Of a stretch of DNA of 19,670 bases, positions 7,468 through 14,720 are shown piece by piece. A program made the translations under genes and the position numbers. The DNA comes from Pseudomonadota bacterium (GTDB lineage: Bacteria > Pseudomonadota > Gammaproteobacteria > Steroidobacterales > Steroidobacteraceae), in contig JAEWLQ010000114.1 of NCBI GenBank assembly GCA_023457495.1, positions 1 to 19,670 on the forward strand, read 5' to 3'. The notes under the pieces are model-generated. The model saw only the letters and a list, made by a program, of their open reading frames with translations. It did no database searches and was not told where the DNA came from. The first letter of the stretch is position 1. Each line of letters starts with the position of its first letter.

Positions 7468-8079
7468 ATGATCCGCAACGTCGTGTTCGATGCCGGTGGG
7501 GTACTGCTGCAATGGGACCCGCCGAGCTTCATCGCCAAACTGCACCCTGACGCCGAAGTCCAGGCACTGATCCGCCGCGAAATCTTCGAACACGCGGACT
7601 GGCACGAATTCGACCGCGGCGCGCTCGATGTGGAGACCGCCGCCGAAGTCTTCGGCAAACGCGTGGGCCTCACCCCCGACGACATGCGAAAAATTTTCGC
7701 GACCGCCAACGCGTCCTTGAGCCCCATCCCCGGCACCATCGAGCTGCTCGAGGAACTGGCCGCCGGCGGAATTCAGCTCTTCCTGCTCTCCAACATGCCG
7801 GTGAGCACGTACGAATACCTGGTCAGGCACCACGGCTTCTTCCGCCACTTCAAGCAGCTCGTGATCTCCGGCGCCATCCTGATGATCAAGCCCGACCCGG
7901 CTATCTATAAACACCTGGTGGAGAAAACCGGCATCGTGCCGGCCGAGAGCGTGTTCATCGACGACCTGACGCGCAACGTGATCGCCGCGCGCGAATGCGG
8001 CCTGCACGCCATCCAGTTCCGCGGCGCGGAGGCTTGCCGCGCGGAGCTGCGTAACTATCTACCGAACCTCGGGTTATAG
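7468..8079 (+). CDS. HAD-superfamily phosphatase, YihX-like subfamily IA
   Basis: This is a cytoplasmic hydrolase of 203 residues. I chose the ATG at 7468 because it places motif I at the N-terminus, as in relatives. An upstream in-frame ATG at 7375 would add 31 unrelated residues running into the trpF remnant. Motif I is VVFDAGGVLL (nucleophile Asp8). As in YihX-type members, the usual second Asp is replaced by Gly. Motif II is LLSNMP (Ser), motif III is the Lys in MIKPDPAIY, and motif IV is VFIDDLTRN with two aspartates. The helical cap lies between motifs I and II. YihX itself dephosphorylates glucose-1-phosphate; the substrate here is unproven. The DUF1349 gene starts 8 bp after the stop, suggesting an operon. 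Confidence 0.85.
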   Translation: MIRNVVFDAGGVLLQWDPPSFIAKLHPDAEVQALIRREIFEHADWHEFDRGALDVETAAEVFGKRVGLTPDDMRKIFATANASLSPIPGTIELLEELAAGGIQLFLLSNMPVSTYEYLVRHHGFFRHFKQLVISGAILMIKPDPAIYKHLVEKTGIVPAESVFIDDLTRNVIAARECGLHAIQFRGAEACRAELRNYLPNLGL

Positions 8080-8087
8080 TAGCCGGC

Positions 8088-8756
8088 ATGCGACCCACCA
8101 GACGCGACTTCGTCGGACTCTCCATCGCCGCGGCCGCCGCCGCGCAGGCCACCACGCCGGCGGACCCGAAAGACAATCCGAAGCTCGTCCCACGCGCCGG
8201 CGGCGACCTGCTGACCCGTATGAGCTGGTTCAATCCGCCGGCCAACGAACACTACGCCGACGGCACGCTCAACGCGCGCAGCAAGGCCAAGACCGATTTC
8301 TGGCGCAAGACCTTCTACGGCTACGTCACCGACAACGGTCACTTCCTGCACCTGCCCGTGACCGGCGAGTTCAAGTTCACGGCCCGCATCGGCGGCAATT
8401 ACGCCGCGCTCTACGATCAGGCCGGCCTCATGGTGCGGCTCGACGAAAAACGCTGGATGAAGTGCGGCTCAGAGCTCTTCGAAGGCAAACGCTGGGCCAG
8501 CGTCGTCTTCACGCACGACTTCTCCGACTGGTCGACACTGGACGACCTGACCCAAGTGGGGCCCGTGTACTGGCGCGTGGTGCGCACCCGCGACTCGATC
8601 GAAGCCCAGTGCTCGAAGGACGGCGAAAAATTCCTGACGGTCCGCCAGGGCTATTTCCCGCCCGCGGTCGAGGTCAAGGTCGGCCTGATGTGCGCGGCGC
8701 CGGAAGGCCCCGGCTTCGATTGCGTATTCGATCAGATCAGTCTCGACAACATCTGA
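8088..8756 (+). CDS. Tat-exported DUF1349 (concanavalin-like fold) protein
   Basis: This protein of 222 residues opens with a twin-arginine motif (PTRRDFVG, Arg5-Arg6) and an Ala-rich export segment. The remainder is a beta-rich domain with the marks of DUF1349, a concanavalin-A/laminin-G-like sandwich: YDQAGLMVRLDEKRWMKCG (near 108-126), ASVVFTHDFSDWS and the closing CVFDQISLDNI strand. Members often bind carbohydrate, and some lie next to glycoside-processing genes. A catalytic role is not established. The close spacing to the HAD phosphatase gene suggests co-transcription. No strong ribosome site is seen, so translational coupling is possible. Confidence 0.8.
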   Translation: MRPTRRDFVGLSIAAAAAAQATTPADPKDNPKLVPRAGGDLLTRMSWFNPPANEHYADGTLNARSKAKTDFWRKTFYGYVTDNGHFLHLPVTGEFKFTARIGGNYAALYDQAGLMVRLDEKRWMKCGSELFEGKRWASVVFTHDFSDWSTLDDLTQVGPVYWRVVRTRDSIEAQCSKDGEKFLTVRQGYFPPAVEVKVGLMCAAPEGPGFDCVFDQISLDNI

Positions 8757-8842
8757 TAGCGCAATCTTGGGGCTTCGACGCGCGACGCTTTGCCGCTCGT
8801 GTGAACTGATTCGCCCCGCCCACCCGTAAGGGTGCGAGCCGC

Positions 8843-8870
8843 TCAAGTTCCGCGGGTTGTTCGCCGTTAG
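8843..8870 (+). promoter_or_regulatory. Sigma-28 (FliA)-like promoter before the histidine kinase
   Basis: TCAAGTT at 8843-8849 and GCCGTTAG at 8863-8870 resemble the motility sigma factor consensus (TAAAGTTT, about 11-13 bases, GCCGATAA); the second box matches 6 of 8. It ends 52 bases before the chosen ATG. A small ACCC-GTAA-GGGT hairpin (8822-8833) lies just upstream. No flagellar gene is in the window, so the assignment rests on motif similarity alone. Confidence 0.35.
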
Positions 8871-8922
8871 CGGGATAACCGTCCAACCCTTGCGGGATCT
8901 GCCCGTGACCCGTTCTCCAATC

Positions 8923-10155
8923 ATGAATTTCAAAGACGCCGATGCCCTGCTCGATGCGAGCCCCACGATGGAGCGCCGCAATCTCGCCGATGCCCTCGCC
9001 CACGAGCGCAACGTCCTGCGCACGATGATCGACATGATCCCCGCCTGCATCTACGCGAAGGATGCGAAGAGCCGCTTCACCGCCGCCAACAAGCTGGTCG
9101 CGAACCGCATGGGTGTCGAGCCCGCCGATCTCATCGGCAGGACGGACTTCGATTTCTTCCCGCGCGAGATGGCGGAAAAGTTCTTCAAGGACGAGCAGGC
9201 GCTGATCCAGTCGGGCCAACCTCTCATCGACTACGAGGAGATCGCGTTCGACCAGACCAGCGGCTTGAACCGCGTGATGCTCACCTCGAAGGTTCCGCTG
9301 CGCGATGCCGGCGGCAAGCTCACCGGCGTCGTCGGCATCGGGTTCGACATCACCGAGCGCAAGTCCGCCGAAGAGCGCATGGCCTCGAGCGACCGGCTCG
9401 AATCGATCGGCCGGCTCGCGGCCGGCGTCGCGCACGAGATCAACACGCCGATCCAGTATCTCAACGACAGCGTCAACTTCATCCGCGAAGGCGTCGGCGA
9501 GCTGCTCGCGCACATCGACAAACTACAGGCGTCGCCGTCGCAAAAACCCGAGGAAAGCGAGGACATCGAATACCTGCGCGAGGAGCTGCCGCCGGCGCTG
9601 TCGCGGGTCGCCGAAGGATTGCAGCGCATCGCGGAGATCGTGCGTTCGATGAAGGATTTCTCGCACAACGATCAGAGCGAGATGAGCGCGGTCGACCTCA
9701 ATCGCGCGATCGCGAGCACGCTCGTCATCGCGCGCAGCGAATACAAGGACGTCGCGGATCTCGACACCGACTACGGCGAGCTTCCACCCGTGATGTGTCA
9801 TGGCGGCCAGGTGAACCAGGTCGTGCTCAACCTGGTGGTCAATTCCGCGCACGCCATCGCCGACCGCATGAAGAAGACGGGCGAACGCGGGCGGATCAGC
9901 GTGCGCACGCGCGCGGAAGGCGACGACGTCCTCATCGCGATCGAAGACACGGGCGGGGGAATCCCCGAGGCGATTCGCGCGCGCATCTTCGATCCATTCT
10001 TCACGACGAAGGAAGTGGGCCGCGGAACGGGCCAGGGCCTTTCGATCGTGCGCAGCGTCATCGTGAAAGGCCACGGCGGCCAGCTCGATTTCGAAACCGA
10101 GATGGGCAAGGGCACGACGTTCTACGTGAGGCTGCCCGTACGGCGTCACGAATAA
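8923..10155 (+). CDS. PAS-domain sensor histidine kinase (HEINTP type)
   Basis: I place the start at the ATG at 8923, giving 410 residues; the frame is also open from a TTG at 8857. A coiled N-terminus (15-35) leads into a PAS domain (about 33-148) with the typical IYAKDAKSRFTAAN and GIGFDITERK ends. A dimerisation domain carries the phospho-accepting His171 in GVAHEINTPIQYL, with an unusually long and acidic connection (195-225). The ATPase domain has the N box (NLVVNSAHAI, 303-312), G1 box (DTGGGIP), F box (DPFFTTK) and G2 box (GRGTGQGLSI). No transmembrane segment is present, so it senses a cytoplasmic signal. No response regulator lies nearby. The ECF sigma gene begins 68 bases downstream and could be read through. 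Confidence 0.9.
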   Translation: MNFKDADALLDASPTMERRNLADALAHERNVLRTMIDMIPACIYAKDAKSRFTAANKLVANRMGVEPADLIGRTDFDFFPREMAEKFFKDEQALIQSGQPLIDYEEIAFDQTSGLNRVMLTSKVPLRDAGGKLTGVVGIGFDITERKSAEERMASSDRLESIGRLAAGVAHEINTPIQYLNDSVNFIREGVGELLAHIDKLQASPSQKPEESEDIEYLREELPPALSRVAEGLQRIAEIVRSMKDFSHNDQSEMSAVDLNRAIASTLVIARSEYKDVADLDTDYGELPPVMCHGGQVNQVVLNLVVNSAHAIADRMKKTGERGRISVRTRAEGDDVLIAIEDTGGGIPEAIRARIFDPFFTTKEVGRGTGQGLSIVRSVIVKGHGGQLDFETEMGKGTTFYVRLPVRRHE

Positions 10156-10223
10156 AGAAGGGCCATGGATGAATCGACGGTTGTCCGTGGCAAGATGGGC
10201 GCCGGTCTGAAGGGGTTTTGAAG

Positions 10224-10817
10224 GTGGATTTCATTCCAGGGGGTGACCTGTCGCGCCGCATCCGGGCGGGTGACGGGTCGGCTGAAAGCGAGCTCGTGCG
10301 GCAATTCCAGCCGGGCCTGCGCGTTTTGCTGCGCCGCAGAACGGGCGGCAATACCGCGCTCATGGAAGACCTCGTACAGGAAACCCTGCTCATCGTGCTG
10401 CGCCGCCTGCGCGGCGATGGCATCGAAGATCCCGAGAAACTGGCCGCCTTCGCGGCACAAACCGCAAGAAATCTCGCCATCGCGTCACTGCGGAAGGCTG
10501 AGCGACAGAAGACCGATATCGACAGTGATGCGACGGACCGCAATCCTGATCCGGGCAACAGTGTCGAGGGAATGGCGGGCGACCAGGAGGCAGCGCTCGC
10601 GGTCCGCGCCCTGCTGCGCGAACTGCCACATGCCCGCGATCGCCTGATGCTCAAGCGCTTCTATCTAGATGAACATGACAAGCAGGAGATTTGTGAGGAG
10701 TTCGAACTGACGGAGACCGCGTTCAACCAGGCGCTGAGCCGCGCACGCAAGCGGTTCCGGCAGATCCTGGAAGAACGGGGTTTCACGAAGCGAGACCTCT
10801 TGAGCACCTCTTTATGA
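10224..10817 (+). CDS. ECF-type RNA polymerase sigma factor
   Basis: I chose the GTG at 10224 as start (197 residues) because GAAGGGG lies 8 bases upstream; a TTG at 10218 would sit too close to it. Region 2 (about residues 8-78) recognises the -10 element and includes the MEDLVQETLLIVLRRL helix. Region 4 (about 118-178) is a helix-turn-helix with DKQEICEEFELTETAFNQALS. The linker between them is acidic and polar (98-112). The factor would direct RNA polymerase to a small regulon, probably including its own operon. The last four bases (ATGA) are shared with the start of the membrane protein gene, the standard sigma/anti-sigma arrangement. I cannot assign it to a numbered ECF group. Confidence 0.88.
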   Translation: MDFIPGGDLSRRIRAGDGSAESELVRQFQPGLRVLLRRRTGGNTALMEDLVQETLLIVLRRLRGDGIEDPEKLAAFAAQTARNLAIASLRKAERQKTDIDSDATDRNPDPGNSVEGMAGDQEAALAVRALLRELPHARDRLMLKRFYLDEHDKQEICEEFELTETAFNQALSRARKRFRQILEERGFTKRDLLSTSL

Positions 10818-11437
10818 ACCAGGAGCGGATCGAACAATATCTCGCAGGCAAGCTCGGCCCCGCCGATGCCGAAGCCTTCGAGACGTATTGCGTCGCGAAT
10901 CCTGAGTTCGCGAGGCAGGTCGAATTCGAGCAGCGCCTGCGCGCCGGGATGGCGGAAGTGGCGCGTGGTTCGACCGCCGAATTCGTACGCGACGACTCCT
11001 CGGCCTTCCGCCGTTTCGCGATCGCCGCGACGGTCCTGCTCGCGCTCGGCGCCGGATTCATCGGCTGGGGATCGTGGAATCCCGCAACCCGGCCCTACCT
11101 CAGCGCGGCGAGCGACGCGCGCGGCAACGTTTCTACGCTGCGCCTGGCGCAGGTGCGCGGCACGGTGGAGACCGCGACGCTGCGCAACGACGCAACCCTG
11201 GTCGAAATCGTCGGACTCTTCGATGCGAATTACGACTACTCCGTCGAACTGACGCGCCTGACCAGCGAGAACCACACCGAAAATATCGCGACGCTTTACG
11301 GACAACGCCCCACCTCGTCCGTGAAGCTCGAAGTCCTGCTCAATGCCGAGCGGCTGCAGTCGGGGACCTATCAGCTCCGCGTTCGCAAACAAGCCAGCGA
11401 AGAAGAGCCGCTCGAGATCGATTTCGTCAAAAACTGA
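10814..11437 (+). CDS. Single-pass membrane protein, probable anti-sigma factor
   Basis: The protein has 207 residues: a cytoplasmic helical N-terminus (1-65), one membrane helix (about 67-86, FAIAATVLLALGAGFIGWGS) and a periplasmic beta-rich domain (about 100-207). The N-terminal part (ERIEQYLAGKLGPADAEAFE) resembles the start of many anti-sigma domains, but there is no HxxxCxxC zinc motif. The last 50 residues (LEVLLNAERLQ, SGTYQLRVRK, PLEIDFVKN) look like an Ig-like sandwich seen in membrane partners of some ECF operons. The overlap with the sigma gene and the topology make an anti-sigma role likely; this is inferred, as overall similarity to named families is weak. Confidence 0.7.
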   Translation: MNQERIEQYLAGKLGPADAEAFETYCVANPEFARQVEFEQRLRAGMAEVARGSTAEFVRDDSSAFRRFAIAATVLLALGAGFIGWGSWNPATRPYLSAASDARGNVSTLRLAQVRGTVETATLRNDATLVEIVGLFDANYDYSVELTRLTSENHTENIATLYGQRPTSSVKLEVLLNAERLQSGTYQLRVRKQASEEEPLEIDFVKN

Positions 11438-11463
11438 CGCCTCCTGTCACCGCTGCCCGACTC

Positions 11464-11483
11464 GTTGCAGAGGTCTCTGCAAC
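11464..11483. promoter_or_regulatory. Perfect 9-bp dyad before the subtilisin-like gene
   Basis: GTTGCAGAGGTCTCTGCAAC is an exact inverted repeat with a 2-base centre, lying 33 bases before the ATG at 11517 in the 79-bp gap after the anti-sigma gene. It could be an operator or a small RNA hairpin controlling the third gene separately. A further ACCC/GGGT pair follows before the ribosome site. Confidence 0.4.
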
Positions 11484-11516
11484 TGAACACCCTTCACCGG
11501 GTAACGGAAGGAATTC

Positions 11517-12629
11517 ATGACGATGGCCGAGGCCGCAGCAGGCCGATTCGGCACTGCATTCCAATGGCTTGGGGTTGAGAGGGCATGGACGCGCACTCGC
11601 GGCAACCCCACGGTCCTCATTGGCATTATCGATCACGGCGTGCAGGTCGATCACCCGCTCATCCGGCCTAACATCCATCCGGTGCCCGGCCACCCGGCCG
11701 AATCCGCGGGTGAACACGAAATCCTCGGCACCCACGCCGCGGGCATCGCCGCGGGGCGGCAATGCGAGACGTCGAGCTTTTCCGGCGTGGCTCCCGAGGC
11801 ACGCATCCTCCCGATCCGATTCAGCAGCTCGGCGGACACGGCCGCGCTCGACCTGGCGCACGCGATCGAATACGCCGCGGAGATGGGCGCCAGCATCATC
11901 AACGTCTCCCACGCGGCGGATCTCGAGCAGGCCGCGGTGCGCCGCGCGATGCAGTACGCCGCCGCGCGCAACGCGCTCATCGTGAGTCCCGCCACCAGCG
12001 GTCTCGCCGAAGGCGAGCACCATTCCGTGCCCAATCGGCTCGCGGTGATGTCCATCAACGAGCGCCTCGAACCGCTCGTGAATCATGTTTCGGACGCTGC
12101 GCACCTTGCCGCTCCCGGCTTCGGTCGTGTGCCCGACTGGCGTGCGAATGGTCACATCGTTCGCGAGCACGTCACCATCGGACCGTCGTACGTCAGCGGC
12201 TGCGCCGCGTTGCTCAAGGCGCAGAATCCCGCGTGGGGCTATCTCGAGATCAAGGAGCACCTGCTCGCGAGCTCGCTCGCCCAGTCGCTCGTGGAGAGCC
12301 GTGAGAAACCGGTGCGCTCACTCGACATCGCGCGCGCGGTGCTCGGGCCGCTCGAGGTCGAGCGCGACACGCATTCGCTCACCTGGTCGGCGCTCTCGGA
12401 TGCGACGCTCAAGTGGAAGATGGGCTATCGCTCGCCTTATTGCGTGAACGTCGCGGCGCTGTATCGCCCGCATGGCGATGAACACTGGCGTGAGCTCGCG
12501 TATGCGCGCGCGAGCGCGCAGACGATGGTGATCCCGGCCGCCGCGTTGCGCCGCTCATCGGGTGTGTTGCGCATCGCGAGCCGCGAGTCGAACTTCCACA
12601 GCGACGAGATCGCGCTGACGATCCGCTGA
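11517..12629 (+). CDS. Cytoplasmic subtilisin-fold (S8) protein lacking the catalytic histidine
   Basis: The protein has 370 residues and no signal peptide or propeptide. A peptidase S8 domain spans about 14-265. The Asp motif is intact (GIIDHGVQVDHP, Asp39), and the Ser motif is recognisable as GPSYVSG (Ser224). The histidine motif, normally HGTHVAG, reads LGTHAAG: Leu70 stands where the catalytic His belongs, and only the second, non-catalytic His73 remains. The oxyanion-hole Asn region (normally AAGNEG) reads SPATSG. A C-terminal domain of about 90 residues (280-370), probably beta-rich, follows. I infer a non-proteolytic or severely impaired role such as binding or scaffolding. GGAAGGA at 11506-11512 suits either the first ATG or a second one two codons later. 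The gene is the third in the sigma/anti-sigma cluster. Confidence 0.85.
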   Translation: MTMAEAAAGRFGTAFQWLGVERAWTRTRGNPTVLIGIIDHGVQVDHPLIRPNIHPVPGHPAESAGEHEILGTHAAGIAAGRQCETSSFSGVAPEARILPIRFSSSADTAALDLAHAIEYAAEMGASIINVSHAADLEQAAVRRAMQYAAARNALIVSPATSGLAEGEHHSVPNRLAVMSINERLEPLVNHVSDAAHLAAPGFGRVPDWRANGHIVREHVTIGPSYVSGCAALLKAQNPAWGYLEIKEHLLASSLAQSLVESREKPVRSLDIARAVLGPLEVERDTHSLTWSALSDATLKWKMGYRSPYCVNVAALYRPHGDEHWRELAYARASAQTMVIPAAALRRSSGVLRIASRESNFHSDEIALTIR

Positions 12630-12650
12630 TCGCGGCGCGTTAGAAGCCTG

Positions 12651-12902
12651 TCAGGCGGGCTGGCGCGACTCCGCGCGATCGCGCATCTGCGTCACGCCTG
12701 AATGGCTCGCGCAATGCGCGCAGCAGTAATACTCGCCGCCCGCTTCCATGCCGTGACCGACGATGCGGCATTCGCAGTGGCTGCACACGGGAGCCATCGC
12801 GTGAATCGCGCATTCGAAGCTGTCGAAGACGTGTGACTCGGAACCGCGGGTCACCGTGAAGGCCTTGTCGTAATCGTTGCCGCAGACTTCGCATGTGGGC
12901 AT
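12651..12902 (-). CDS. Small Cys-rich, probably zinc-binding protein
   Basis: This protein of 83 residues has nine cysteines and several histidines. CEVC (4-7), Cys31, CSHC plus CEC (40-45), and CC and CAHC around 60-64 are arranged like two LIM/treble-clef-style zinc knuckles. FDSFECAIHAM at 26-36 is a conserved-looking helix. I recognise it only as a widespread small conserved hypothetical protein. A strong ribosome site (GAGGAG, 8 bases upstream) supports the start at 12902. It converges on the subtilisin-like gene with 21 bp between and diverges from the PRC-barrel gene. Confidence 0.8.
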   Translation of the reverse strand: MPTCEVCGNDYDKAFTVTRGSESHVFDSFECAIHAMAPVCSHCECRIVGHGMEAGGEYYCCAHCASHSGVTQMRDRAESRQPA

Positions 12903-12970
12903 GTCGGTGCTCCTCGGCGTAATGGGCGACCCCGCATTCTGCGCGCCTTACGGCGGCACATGCGCCCGTT

Positions 12971-13011
12971 CCCCATCGACTTACACAGAGCCGGGACATC
13001 TTCCGATGGGG
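12971..13011. other. Inverted repeat in the divergent promoter region
   Basis: CCCCATCG (12971-12978) and its complement CGATGGGG (13004-13011) are separated by 25 bases in the 172-bp gap between the zinc-protein gene (minus) and the PRC-barrel gene (plus). The long spacer makes an operator pair or a looped RNA leader possible; chance is not excluded. I see no clear -35/-10 pair for either gene. Confidence 0.25.
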
Positions 13012-13074
13012 TGTCTCCCCGCCTCGTCCGTATGGTGGGTGGGACTGGTACTGAGAAACTTACGGAGGAGACAG

Positions 13075-13434
13075 ATGCCCACCGCAACTGGACATACGGA
13101 AGCGATCCGCGCGAAGAAAGTCATCGGAACGGTGGTGAAGAACACCGCTGGCCAGAGAATCGGCGAGATCGAAGACATCGTGCTCGAGAAGACCTCGAAC
13201 AAGATCCTGTTCGCGGTCGTCGGGTTCGGTGGCTTCCTCGGCATGAAGGAAAAGTTCCATCCCGTGCCGTGGAGCGCGCTCGACTACAACGAGGCGGAAG
13301 GCAGCTACGTCGTGCCGTTCTCCAAGGAACAGCTCGAGGCAGCCCCGGCCGATTCGCTCGACATGCTCACTCGCAACGATGGCGCGGGCTCATATGCCAC
13401 GCGCGCGGATGACTATTACAAGATGAGGCATTGA
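13075..13434 (+). CDS. PRC-barrel domain protein
   Basis: This is a soluble protein of 119 residues. The start at 13075 is fixed by a strong GGAGGAG four bases upstream; the open frame to the left of it is non-coding. A single PRC barrel spans about 8-85: KKVIGTVVKNTAGQRIGEIE opens the barrel, followed by DIVLEKTSNKILFAVVGFGG and PVPWSALDY. The C-terminal 30 residues are polar. PRC barrels in small stand-alone proteins are often stress-related or surface-binding, but no specific role is established. It is probably monocistronic, with a GC hairpin 16 bases after the stop. Confidence 0.88.
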   Translation: MPTATGHTEAIRAKKVIGTVVKNTAGQRIGEIEDIVLEKTSNKILFAVVGFGGFLGMKEKFHPVPWSALDYNEAEGSYVVPFSKEQLEAAPADSLDMLTRNDGAGSYATRADDYYKMRH

Positions 13435-13450
13435 CCGCCTCGGACCTGAA

Positions 13451-13470
13451 GGGGCGGCTCGCGCCGCCCC
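13451..13470 (+). terminator. GC-rich hairpin after the PRC-barrel gene
   Basis: GGGGCGGC, a TCGC loop and GCCGCCCC form an 8-bp all-GC stem 16 bases past the stop codon. There is no T tract, so it may need Rho or act in 3'-end protection. Confidence 0.5.
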
Positions 13471-13575
13471 GCTCCGCGGCCTCGAACGATCGCGCACTGC
13501 AATAGCCTGGACGCCGGATTTTTCCGACGTCATCAGGCCATGAATCCCTCACGAAGTCTGTGATTAGATAGGAAC

Positions 13576-14715
13576 ATGAAGCGCACTGCGTCGGCCGACC
13601 TGGTGCCTCTGGAGCCACGCCCCAGCCGGCTCCGGAGCCGTGTCGTGCAACTGTTCGCCGACTGCGGCATCGAGATCAACGGCGCCAATCCCTGGGACAT
13701 CCAGGTCTCCAACGAAGACTTCTTCTCGCGCGTCATGGCTGACGGATCGCTGGGTCTGGGAGAGTCATACGTCGACGGCTGGTGGGAGGCACGCGATCTG
13801 GATGGTTTCGTGTATCGCCTGCTCGCGGGCGGCGCGCGCGAGAAGGTCGGCACGTGGCGCGACGTGCTCGCGTGGCTGCACGCAGGATTGTTCAACCTGC
13901 AGCGCAAGGCGCGCGCGTTCGAAGTGGGCAAGCGGCATTACGATCTCGGCAACGAGCTCTACGAAGGGATGCTCGACGAGCGGATGATCTATAGCTGCGC
14001 TTACTGGGAAAACGCGCGCACGCTCGCGGAGGCCCAGGTGAACAAGCTCGATCTCGTGTTCGACAAACTCGAACTGCACCCCGGTCAACGCGTGCTCGAT
14101 GTCGGCTGCGGCTGGGGCGGCGCGTTGAAGTTCGCTGCGGAGAAACATGGGATCACAGGCGTCGGCGTGACGATCGCGCGCGAACAGGCCGAATATGCGC
14201 GGCGCAACTGCGCCGGATTGCCGATCACGATCCGCCTGCAGGATTACCGCGAACTGCCCGAGCGCGCGGCGAAGGAGCCATTCGACCACATCTGGTCGAT
14301 CGGCATGTTCGAGCACGTCGGCGTTCGCAACTATCGCCGGTACATGGAAGTAGTCAGGCGCTGCCTGAAGGACGGCGGGCGATTCCTGCTGCACACCATC
14401 GGCGGTCATCGCTCGACGAATCACACCGATCCGTGGATCAACCGGTACATCTTCCCGAACTCGATGCTGCCCTCGCAGCGGCAGATCGTGCGTGGGGTGG
14501 AAGGACTCTTCACCGTGATCGGCTGGCAGTCCATCGGACCCCACTACGACCGGACACTCATCGCGTGGCGCGCGAACTTCGAGGCGTACTGGGCGCGCAT
14601 CGGCGGGCGCGACGAGCGCTTCCGGCGGATGTGGAACTACTACCTGAGCGCCAGCGCCGCGGCGTTCCGCGCGAAGCGCATCGACGTTTGGCAGGTGCTG
14701 CTGGCGCCTTTGTGA
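13576..14715 (+). CDS. cfa: Cyclopropane-fatty-acyl-phospholipid synthase
   Basis: This protein of 379 residues, nearly the length of E. coli Cfa (382), transfers a methylene group from S-adenosylmethionine to unsaturated acyl chains of membrane phospholipids, stiffening the membrane under acid or stationary-phase stress. The N-terminal lipid-binding part contains GLGESYVDGWWE (60-71). The SAM site is VLDVGCGWGG (173-182). Residues matching the E. coli bicarbonate-binding active site are present: Cys141 in YSCAYW, Glu246 in MFEHVG, His273 in HTIGG and Tyr324 in HYDRTLIAW, so the enzyme should be active. An AGGA lies close before the ATG. It converges with the VIT-family gene, leaving only 5 bp between stop codons. 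Confidence 0.95.
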   Translation: MKRTASADLVPLEPRPSRLRSRVVQLFADCGIEINGANPWDIQVSNEDFFSRVMADGSLGLGESYVDGWWEARDLDGFVYRLLAGGAREKVGTWRDVLAWLHAGLFNLQRKARAFEVGKRHYDLGNELYEGMLDERMIYSCAYWENARTLAEAQVNKLDLVFDKLELHPGQRVLDVGCGWGGALKFAAEKHGITGVGVTIAREQAEYARRNCAGLPITIRLQDYRELPERAAKEPFDHIWSIGMFEHVGVRNYRRYMEVVRRCLKDGGRFLLHTIGGHRSTNHTDPWINRYIFPNSMLPSQRQIVRGVEGLFTVIGWQSIGPHYDRTLIAWRANFEAYWARIGGRDERFRRMWNYYLSASAAAFRAKRIDVWQVLLAPL

Positions 14716-14720
14716 GCCCG

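Noticed and set aside
8857..8922. TTG start giving a 22-residue longer histidine kinase
   Set aside because: The extra residues would lie over the putative promoter and add no domain; the ATG at 8923 is the simpler choice, although no clear ribosome site supports either.
12646..12656. GCCTG-T-CAGGC as a terminator between convergent genes
   Set aside because: The single-base centre leaves at most a 4-bp stem, and there is no T tract.
12877..13074. N-terminal extension of the PRC-barrel protein
   Set aside because: The strong GGAGGAG site fixes the start at 13075, and the extension runs through the divergent promoter region and the neighbouring gene.
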